Positions 1 to 3,834 of a DNA stretch of 8,537 nt are shown here, piece after piece. A program made the translations under genes and the position numbers. The first letter of the stretch is position 1. Each line of letters opens with the position of its first letter. Origin of the DNA: Candidatus Saccharimonadota bacterium (lineage in GTDB: Bacteria; Patescibacteriota; Saccharimonadia; Saccharimonadales; SLHW01); assembly GCA_007132685.1 (NCBI GenBank), contig SLOC01000066.1, positions 1 through 8,537 of the forward strand. Direction: 5' to 3'. Below the pieces are notes generated by a model, which was not told the DNA's origin, did no database searches, and saw only the letters and a list, made by a program, of their open reading frames with translations.

Positions 1-900
1 AACATTACTGCTGCGGTAAACATGGTGGATGATGGCGGATCGACTGGGGTATTGCGTGATGAATTGGGTGTGTTGCCACCTGGTGATATTCGCCAGTGCC
101 TGGTTGCTCTGAGCGATGCGCCGGAGGTTGTCCGACGACTTTTTAACTATCGTTTTGACGAGGGCTCATTAGCAGGCCACTCGTTTGGCAACTTGCTTTT
201 AAGTGCCACTGAGCGCATGAATGACGATTTTATTAGTGCGGTTGATATGGCGGCTAATGTGTTGCAGATCAGCGGCAAGGTCGTGCCGTTAACAGTCGAT
301 GATTGCCAGCTGCGTATGGAAGTAGACAGTAAAGTGACTTGCGGAGAATCCGCAGTCGGTGAAATGACAATTACAAAAGATGCTCAACCTAGGCTATGGA
401 TTGAGCCACCGGCTCAAATAACCAAGCAAGCCAAGGATGCCTTGATAACTGCAGATGCGATAATCATAGCCCCGGGAAACTTGTACCAATCACTGATACC
501 AACGCTCTTAGTCGGCGGCGTAAAAGAAGTTCTAAATAATAGCAAGGCGCAGATTCTATATGTAGCAAATTTGGTAAATAAGCCAAATCATACCAAAGAT
601 TTCTCAGTACTTGATTATGCGAGTGAGTTAGAGCGATTTATGGGCGGGCGAACAATCGATACTATTTTGTATAACACTACTAAGCCAACTGAGGAGCTAA
701 TGGCAAAATATGCGCTAGACGAGGAATATCCAGTTTTGGTTGATGAGGTGAAGCTAAAGAGCTGTGCCTATAAAGCAATTGGTGGGAGCTTTTTAAAAAC
801 CGACAACATCACTACTCAGGCAAGCGATACTCGGATAAAGCGGTCTTACATTCGTCACGATGGTGACGCGATCGCGTCAAGTATCGCAAGATTAATATGA
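1..900 (+). CDS. yvcK: YvcK-family protein (CofD-like gluconeogenesis factor), 5'-truncated
   Basis: The reading frame is open from base 1, so the gene starts upstream; the ATG at 22 lies inside a conserved block and is not the start. The 299 visible residues begin just before the family signature DDGGSTG (residues 10-16), followed by LRDELGVLPPGDIRQCL. GHSFGNLLL near 60, APGNLYQSLIPTLL near 157 and a YVANLVNKPN segment near 187 also fit the family. Family members are about 310-330 residues, so only a short N-terminal piece with the glycine-rich loop should be missing. In Bacillus and mycobacteria YvcK/CuvA binds UDP-sugars and supports peptidoglycan synthesis and growth on gluconeogenic carbon; that role is transferred from the family. 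In many Gram-positives yvcK sits beside rapZ and whiA; here it lies upstream of the dcw cluster. It ends in TGA. Confidence 0.93.
   Translation, partial: NITAAVNMVDDGGSTGVLRDELGVLPPGDIRQCLVALSDAPEVVRRLFNYRFDEGSLAGHSFGNLLLSATERMNDDFISAVDMAANVLQISGKVVPLTVDDCQLRMEVDSKVTCGESAVGEMTITKDAQPRLWIEPPAQITKQAKDALITADAIIIAPGNLYQSLIPTLLVGGVKEVLNNSKAQILYVANLVNKPNHTKDFSVLDYASELERFMGGRTIDTILYNTTKPTEELMAKYALDEEYPVLVDEVKLKSCAYKAIGGSFLKTDNITTQASDTRIKRSYIRHDGDAIASSIARLI
853..879 (+). repeat. Overlapping inverted repeats at the 3' end of yvcK, including a 16-bp perfect palindrome
   Basis: CGTCAC (853-858) and GTGACG (863-868) can form a 6-bp stem with a GATG loop. The right arm overlaps a perfect 16-bp palindrome, TGACGCGATCGCGTCA (864-879), centred on GCGATCGC. 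As RNA the two folds exclude each other. No T-run follows, so a standard intrinsic terminator is not supported. It lies inside codons for the YvcK C-terminus, 41 bp before the next promoter. Confidence 0.6.
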
Positions 901-919
901 ATCACAGTACAACTAATAA

Positions 920-948
920 TTGACTAATTATAAAGTTTATGCTAATAT
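920..948 (+). promoter_or_regulatory. Sigma70-type promoter for the 956-1399 gene, predicted leaderless
   Basis: The -35 box TTGACT (920-925) is separated by exactly 17 bp from the -10 box TAATAT (943-948). TGC at 940-942 gives an extended -10 (TGn). Transcription normally begins about 7 nt after the -10 box, that is near 955-956, which is the A of the ATG at 956. The transcript should therefore have no or almost no 5' leader. No Shine-Dalgarno sequence is present, which agrees. Confidence 0.75.
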
Positions 949-955
949 ATAAATT

Positions 956-1399
956 ATGAAAATTGAAAAAAACCCACTGCATAATCCAGAAGTAGCAGAA
1001 AAACTTGCTCCTGGTATCGAAGAGACAACGCATACGTACGAAACACTTAATAGAATTCCCGAAGCGACGAAACGATACGCTAAGCGGGGCGGTGTAGCAT
1101 TATTGGGTGCTGGCATGGTTGCTGGGTTGCTTTCTAGTGGTGAGGGTCCGATTGAGCCTATCGACTTTGAAAATACAGAGATGCAAACGAGCGAAGACGG
1201 GGTAAACATTCTTGAGGCTCCGGACGGTACACAGTATCAAGGTGTTTGGCTAGATGGTGCTACTGGAAGCTCGTGGGCTGATCTAGGCCTCAGCCGAAAA
1301 GAACGACAACGAGTACTTGAGCAGAATGGCTTAGACGCTATACCAAATGAGCCAACGACAATCTTTGTAGAGACCGATCTTTTAAACAAAGACGAGTAG
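956..1399 (+). CDS. Hypothetical protein with one N-terminal membrane anchor
   Basis: I do not recognise this 147-residue protein. Residues 1-44 are polar and end in a basic stretch (TKRYAKR). They are followed by one glycine/alanine-rich hydrophobic segment at about 45-61 (GGVALLGAGMVAGLLSS). By the positive-inside rule the N-terminus should be cytoplasmic and the acidic remainder (62-147) outside. No lipobox or clear signal-peptidase site is seen. The end (about 107-142: SWADLGLSRKERQRVLEQNGL, then IP and a short beta-like IFVET) loosely recalls the second half of a LysM peptidoglycan-binding domain, but the usual GDTL start is missing, so this is only a hint. The ATG is chosen because the promoter places the transcription start on it. 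It stands between yvcK and mraZ, so a cell-envelope role is plausible but not shown. Confidence 0.7.
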   Translation: MKIEKNPLHNPEVAEKLAPGIEETTHTYETLNRIPEATKRYAKRGGVALLGAGMVAGLLSSGEGPIEPIDFENTEMQTSEDGVNILEAPDGTQYQGVWLDGATGSSWADLGLSRKERQRVLEQNGLDAIPNEPTTIFVETDLLNKDE

Positions 1400-1419
1400 C
1401 GCATGTCTTAAATGGACTT

Positions 1420-1435
1420 ACACTACATCTAGTGT
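1420..1435 (+). other. Small hairpin after the 956-1399 gene, possible weak terminator
   Basis: ACACTA (1420-1425), loop CATC and TAGTGT (1430-1435) form a perfect 6-bp stem 20 nt after the stop codon. It is followed by TTGCTTGT, a poor U-tract. The stem is A/T-rich, so termination would be weak at best. Confidence 0.3.
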
Positions 1436-1438
1436 TTG

Positions 1439-1468
1439 CTTGTGGATTTCTTATAGTCTTGTGGATAA
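1439..1468 (+). promoter_or_regulatory. DnaA-box-like nonamer and a CTTGTGGAT direct repeat
   Basis: TGTGGATAA at 1460-1468 is the exact reverse complement of the consensus DnaA box TTATCCACA. CTTGTGGAT occurs twice, at 1439-1447 and 1458-1466, 19 bp apart; the first copy continues TT instead of AA and so is a degenerate box. Both are upstream of the MraZ boxes. A single perfect nonamer can occur by chance, so DnaA binding is a possibility only. The GTGGAT cores also resemble the GTGGGT MraZ boxes downstream. Confidence 0.4.
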
Positions 1469-1503
1469 GTAGGGAAGTTTAAGAAGAAAAAGTAAAAAAA
1501 AGC

Positions 1504-1533
1504 TTGCATGTGGGTGTGAGTGGGTAGTATGCT
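1504..1533 (+). promoter_or_regulatory. Possible mraZ (dcw) promoter embedded in the MraZ boxes
   Basis: TTGCAT (1504-1509) and TATGCT (1528-1533) are spaced 18 bp; each matches the sigma70 consensus at four of six positions or fewer. The pair is placed so that the first two GTGGGT boxes fall between -35 and -10, which would suit autorepression by MraZ. The resulting leader, about 80 nt, becomes G-poor after the boxes. The boxes are weak and other positions cannot be excluded. Confidence 0.35.
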
Positions 1534-1556
1534 GGGGCTAGTGGGTAATCGTGGGT
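1510..1556 (+). promoter_or_regulatory. MraZ operator: array of GTGGGT boxes
   Basis: GTGGGT occurs at 1510-1515, 1520-1525, 1541-1546 and 1551-1556, with a variant CTGGGG at 1532-1537. Start-to-start spacing is 10, 12, 9 and 10 bp, about one helical turn. MraZ of Escherichia coli is known to bind TGGGN repeats spaced 10 bp in its own promoter, so this array directly upstream of mraZ is very likely the autoregulatory operator of the cluster. Five units is more than the three described in E. coli. Confidence 0.85.
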
Positions 1557-1621
1557 AAGCCAAAACAGCCTACCTCGACAAAAAATAAAAACCACTGCAA
1601 TTTAAACAACCTATCAATATT

Positions 1622-1981
1622 ATGGCCACGATAGACTATTTCGAACGCAAGCTTGACGACAAGCGACGGTTAACCATACCAGTCGAACTTCGAGACGAAT
1701 TTGCAGGAGGCGTAGTCGTGACCCGTGGCTTTAGGAAGTATCTGCATCTCTACCCAAAAGCAGTATGGGATGAGCAGGTTGAAGCAAAGCTTCAGGGAGA
1801 TATCCTTGACGAACGTATCGCTGACCTAAACGTGCAGTTTCGAACAGGTAAATCCGAAGGCTCCCTCGACGGGAAGCAGGGCAGGATAGCCATCGAACAG
1901 CACTTGCTCGATTATGCAGGTATCGATAAATCGCTTGTTGCGATTCGGGTCGGCCGTTATTGGCGCCTGGTAGCAGCGTAG
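1622..1981 (+). CDS. mraZ: Transcriptional regulator MraZ, short and divergent
   Basis: MraZ is a ring-forming DNA-binding protein with two SpoVT/AbrB-like halves, each usually carrying a DxxxR motif; it controls dcw transcription. The first half is good: YFERKLDDKRRLTIPVELRDEF, with D12 and R16. The second half, SLDGKQGRIAIEQHLLDYAGI (81-101), has one extra residue between D83 and R88, and isoleucine where the family often has proline. The protein is 119 residues against about 140-150 usually; it stops right after the last beta-strand (GRYWRLVAA) and lacks the usual C-terminal helix. The ATG is the natural family start and has no Shine-Dalgarno site; the preceding 60 nt are A/C-rich. The GTGGGT array upstream supports the call. 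Confidence 0.9.
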   Translation: MATIDYFERKLDDKRRLTIPVELRDEFAGGVVVTRGFRKYLHLYPKAVWDEQVEAKLQGDILDERIADLNVQFRTGKSEGSLDGKQGRIAIEQHLLDYAGIDKSLVAIRVGRYWRLVAA

Positions 1982-2037
1982 GTTTGTCATTTCCAAACAG
2001 AGTTGTTGAACGTTCTTTAACAAATACAAAATAGCAG

Positions 2038-2065
2038 GATAGTAAACGACTCGAAGTCAGCTATC
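2038..2065 (+). other. Nested hairpin downstream of mraZ
   Basis: GATAG (2038-2042) pairs with CTATC (2061-2065). Inside, GACT (2048-2051) pairs with AGTC (2055-2058) around a CGA loop. The internal loop is 5 nt on the left and 2 nt on the right. No T-run follows, so it is not a standard terminator. Confidence 0.45.
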
Positions 2066-2308
2066 TGGCAGTCAACATGTGGACGAAGGTAACCACACAA
2101 AAAACCTTTGATCTTTACACTTAAAACACCTCCCAAAACTCCACCTCACACATAAGTCTCTCAAAACTTTAGATAGGAATTTGGACAGGAAGTAGGGTAT
2201 TAGAAGATTTTTCAAATCTTACAAAAGTAACTACCCGCACATACGGCCTCCCATTGACCTTTCTACACAAAAACAAAAACTGATAAAAAACAAAAAGTTG
2301 ACTGCTGG
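2065..2308 (+). repeat. Long-range 12-bp inverted repeat spanning the mraZ-rsmH gap
   Basis: CTGGCAGTCAAC (2065-2076) is complementary to GTTGACTGCTGG (2297-2308): nine contiguous Watson-Crick pairs, then two G-U type pairs and one more G-C. The right arm contains the putative -35 box of rsmH. The arms could close a multibranched RNA or act as paired DNA sites. A 9-bp pair is expected by chance roughly 0.2 times in a stretch this long, so the evidence is moderate. Confidence 0.4.
2195..2236 (+). other. Nested hairpin in the mraZ-rsmH gap
   Basis: The inner stem AAGATTT (2204-2210), loop TTC and AAATCTT (2214-2220) is a perfect 7-bp stem. An outer helix GGGTA (2195-2199) with TACCC (2232-2236) can enclose it. 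Neither strand has a T-run after the stem, which argues against an intrinsic terminator. Confidence 0.45.
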
Positions 2309-2338
2309 TTAGGTGACTTTGTAACAAAAACAAAAACA
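2267..2338 (+). repeat. Recurrent A/C tracts (CAAAAAC units) leading into rsmH
   Basis: ACAAAAACAAAAAC occurs at 2267-2280, AAAAAACAAAAAG at 2285-2297, and the ATG-proximal ACAAAAACAAAAACA at 2324-2338. The same kind of tract precedes ftsW (6694-6710). They give a G-free, probably unstructured approach to the start codon. Spacing is irregular, so this is not a CRISPR or tandem satellite. Confidence 0.6.
2298..2327 (+). promoter_or_regulatory. Probable rsmH promoter
   Basis: TTGACT (2298-2303), an 18-bp spacer and TAACAA (2322-2327) fit a sigma70 promoter with a strong -35 and a moderate -10. Transcription would start near 2334, leaving only about 5 nt before the rsmH ATG at 2339. If used, it would give the genes from rsmH onward a transcript independent of the MraZ-controlled promoter. 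Confidence 0.4.
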
Positions 2339-3250
2339 ATGCACCAAAACAAACACAAAAATACAAATCGGCACCAGCCAGTACTTTTACAAGAAGTCCT
2401 GACGTACCTAACGCCACAACAGGGTGATACATACCTTGATGTGACCGCTGGCTACGCTGGACACGCTAGTGAAATACTTGCTCGAACGCAAGCTCCCCAG
2501 TCAGCCGTATTGGTTGATAGGGACACAGAAGCGATTGAGTATTTACAAACAAAATGCGACCCAGCAGTAACACTGCTGAACGCTGACTTTCTCACGGCAG
2601 CAAAGCAGCTAGAGAAAGAAGGCAAGCGTTTTGACTGTATCTTAGCCGATTTAGGTGTATCGTCACCGCACTTTGACAAGACGAGTCGTGGTTTTAGCGT
2701 TCAAACGGATGAACCGCTTGATATGCGCATGGATCAACGCCAATCACTCACTGCAGCAGATATTCTTAATTCGTACGGCGAAGTAGAGTTAATCGAATTG
2801 CTAAAGGAGTATGGTGAAGAACCCAAGGCAAGACAAATTGCCACACGCATTATCGAGCACCGACCCTTAGCTACCACCAAGCAATTAGCAGATATTGCGG
2901 TTTCGGTGTGGGGAAGGGGCAAGAAGCATCCGGCGACACGCACATTCCAGGCATTACGTATAGCTGTCAACGACGAGCTTGGGCTACTAAAAGCAGCATT
3001 GCCTATCTGGGTCAGATTACTGAGTCCAGGCGGCAGAATCGCAATAATTAGCTTTCATAGCCTCGAGGATCGAATCGTTAAACAGGCATTTGCTGAGCGA
3101 AGCGGCAAGCGCTATGATGCACAGCTGAAGCTACTGACCAAAAAACCAGTCACTGCTCGTCCAGAAGAATTAGTTTTTAATCCGCGAGCCAGGAGCGCCA
3201 AGCTCCGAGCCGCAGCGAAAATAAACACCAAAAACACAGAAGGCCAATAA
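2339..3250 (+). CDS. rsmH: 16S rRNA m4C1402 methyltransferase RsmH (MraW)
   Basis: The 303-residue product is full length for the family. RsmH transfers a methyl group from S-adenosylmethionine to N4 of C1402 of 16S rRNA in the decoding centre. Diagnostic blocks in order are HQPVLLQEVLTYL (12-24), the SAM-binding loop DVTAGYAGH (34-42, usually DGTxGxGGH), VDRDTEAI (59-66), DCILADLGVSSPHFD (99-113), GFSVQTDEPLDMRMD (118-132), HPATRTFQALRIAVNDEL (197-214) and ISFHSLEDRIVK (237-248). The SAM loop differs from the common form but keeps the key Asp, Gly and His. The ATG gives a short polar lead (MHQNKHKNTNR) before the conserved block; its codons are also A/C-rich and G-poor. There is no Shine-Dalgarno sequence. 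Confidence 0.96.
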   Translation: MHQNKHKNTNRHQPVLLQEVLTYLTPQQGDTYLDVTAGYAGHASEILARTQAPQSAVLVDRDTEAIEYLQTKCDPAVTLLNADFLTAAKQLEKEGKRFDCILADLGVSSPHFDKTSRGFSVQTDEPLDMRMDQRQSLTAADILNSYGEVELIELLKEYGEEPKARQIATRIIEHRPLATTKQLADIAVSVWGRGKKHPATRTFQALRIAVNDELGLLKAALPIWVRLLSPGGRIAIISFHSLEDRIVKQAFAERSGKRYDAQLKLLTKKPVTARPEELVFNPRARSAKLRAAAKINTKNTEGQ

Positions 3251-3305
3251 AGGGGGTCTTCCAGAAAGGGGGCGAGGATGCCAATTCAGGTAAAAAACCT
3301 CTCCC
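3249..3305 (+). other. G-run repeat and alternative hairpins after rsmH
   Basis: AAAGGGGG is repeated at 3249-3256 and 3265-3272, 16 bp apart. GGGCGAGG (3270-3277) can pair with CCTCTCCC (3298-3305) with one C-T mismatch. A competing small stem AGGT (3288-3291)/ACCT (3297-3300) uses the same right arm. The two folds exclude each other, as in an attenuator, but no antitermination partner is evident. Confidence 0.35.
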
Positions 3306-3307
3306 GA

Positions 3308-3342
3308 GCTTACAAAGTACGCGTTCGCGTAATGTAGTAAGC
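3308..3342 (+). other. 35-nt two-part hairpin upstream of ftsL
   Basis: The outer stem GCTTAC (3308-3313) pairs with GTAAGC (3337-3342). The inner arms TACGCG (3318-3323) and CGCGTA (3326-3331) form a G/C-rich stem with a minimal loop. Internal loops of 4 and 5 nt separate the two helices. There is no coding potential here, so the symmetry is not a codon effect. Confidence 0.5.
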
Positions 3343-3359
3343 ACACAAAAAACAGGTGA

Positions 3360-3395
3360 CTCGGCGCTTTTCAAGTTTCCTTTTTTGGCGCCGAG
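3360..3395 (+). other. 8-bp G/C-rich inverted repeat just upstream of ftsL
   Basis: CTCGGCGC (3360-3367) is perfectly complementary to GCGCCGAG (3388-3395), with a 20-nt pyrimidine-rich loop that includes six T residues. The loop is long and the T-run is inside it, so this is not a classical terminator. It ends 40 nt before the ftsL ATG. An in-frame TTG at 3385 lies at the right arm, which is one reason not to use it as the ftsL start. Confidence 0.5.
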
Positions 3396-3435
3396 CGCCT
3401 CTCCTAAAACAAACACAAAAAGTAATAAAAATATC

Positions 3436-3780
3436 ATGACATATTCAAGTTCACTCGCAGTTGGTCGCTCACGTGCGATGGGTCGCAACAAGAACGTGAC
3501 ACCTTATCGTAGCGAAACGAAACGCATCGGTCCAATCAGTAACACGATACTTCTCGTGGTGCTAGCTTGTTTGCTGGGATTGCTTTATTTATCGCAAGTT
3601 ACCAAAACCAATGCTTATGGGTTTGAGATCAACGACTTGCAGTCTCGCCAAACGTCGCTAGAGGCGGAATATACGGAATTAGAACTCAATGCCGCACGTT
3701 TGCAATCTGTTGACCGTATCAAGGACAGCGGTGTCGCGCAAGGGTTGGTGCCAGCTGAGCCTGAAGGCGTGATTGACTAG
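3436..3780 (+). CDS. ftsL: FtsL-like cell-division protein
   Basis: The 114-residue protein has the FtsL plan: a basic cytoplasmic N-terminus (1-33, including RSRAMGRNKN and RSETKR), one transmembrane helix at about 34-53 (ISNTILLVVLACLLGLLYLS), then an extracytoplasmic coiled-coil-like segment (about 62-92: FEINDLQSRQTSLEAEYTELELNAARLQ). It ends in SVDRIKDSGVAQGLVPAEP, which resembles the 'RIxxxAxxLGL' end common in FtsL. FtsL joins FtsB/DivIC and activates FtsW-FtsI at the septum. FtsL varies greatly in sequence, so the call rests on topology and its position between rsmH and ftsI. The ATG at 3436 is preferred over the in-frame TTG at 3385 because the latter overlaps an inverted repeat and the ATG follows an A/C-rich leader like its neighbours. 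Confidence 0.82.
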   Translation: MTYSSSLAVGRSRAMGRNKNVTPYRSETKRIGPISNTILLVVLACLLGLLYLSQVTKTNAYGFEINDLQSRQTSLEAEYTELELNAARLQSVDRIKDSGVAQGLVPAEPEGVID

Positions 3781-3789
3781 CGCTGATTT

Positions 3790-3824
3790 ACTTAACCTTT
3801 AGAAGTAAAGGAAGTACAATGTAG
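3790..3824 (+). promoter_or_regulatory. ftsI upstream element: dyad with SD-like site, ATG-TAG start-stop and promoter-like boxes
   Basis: ACTT (3790-3793) plus CCTTTA (3796-3801), loop GAAG, and TAAAGGAAGT (3806-3815) form a 10-bp stem with a 2-nt bulge. The right arm carries AAAGGA (3807-3812), a Shine-Dalgarno-like sequence. It is correctly spaced for an ATG at 3819-3821 that is followed at once by TAG (3822-3824), and too far from the ftsI ATG at 3835. The same bases also read as a promoter: TTAACC (3792-3797), 17 bp, TACAAT (3815-3820). In that reading the dyad is an operator between -35 and -10. Sequence alone cannot choose. Confidence 0.4.
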
Positions 3825-3834
3825 GCAGGCTTTT

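Larger units (their letters stand above)
1982..2338 (+). other. 357-nt non-coding region between mraZ and rsmH
   Basis: I see no credible gene here on either strand. The first part (1982-2100) is rich in small inverted repeats: GTTTG/CAAAC (1982-1998), the 2038-2065 hairpin and TGTGG/CCACA (2078-2097). The stretch 2100-2170 is almost free of G and includes CACCTCC (2127-2133) and CCACCTC (2141-2147), which resemble the 3' end of 16S rRNA; this may be chance. A nested hairpin lies at 2195-2236, then A/C tracts from 2267 and a promoter-like pair at 2298-2327. I looked for the landmarks of RNase P RNA, SRP RNA and tmRNA and did not find them. Confidence 0.6.

Noticed and set aside
853..879. Intrinsic terminator of yvcK
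   Set aside because: The stems are strong but no T-run follows on the + strand.
22..900. ATG at 22 as the real start of yvcK
   Set aside because: The frame is open back to base 1 and residues before the ATG (NITAAVN) continue the conserved strand before DDGGS; the gene is truncated by the window.
1982..2338. RNase P RNA, SRP RNA or tmRNA in the mraZ-rsmH gap
   Set aside because: None of their conserved core sequences was found on either strand.
2267..2338. A/C tracts as a CRISPR array or satellite
   Set aside because: The units are too short, irregular and low in complexity, with no constant repeat-spacer pattern.
2169..2432. Minus-strand open frame covering the mraZ-rsmH gap
   Set aside because: It runs into rsmH codons, and its composition (F, L, C runs) reflects reading the A/C tracts backwards.
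3385..3435. TTG at 3385 as the ftsL start, giving 131 residues
   Set aside because: The extra residues are low-complexity (SPKTNTKSNKN) from the A/C leader, and the TTG overlaps an inverted repeat; ATG at 3436 fits better.
3177..3491. Minus-strand open frame over the rsmH-ftsL gap
   Set aside because: It crosses both neighbouring genes antisense; its hydrophobic runs come from A-rich leaders read in reverse.
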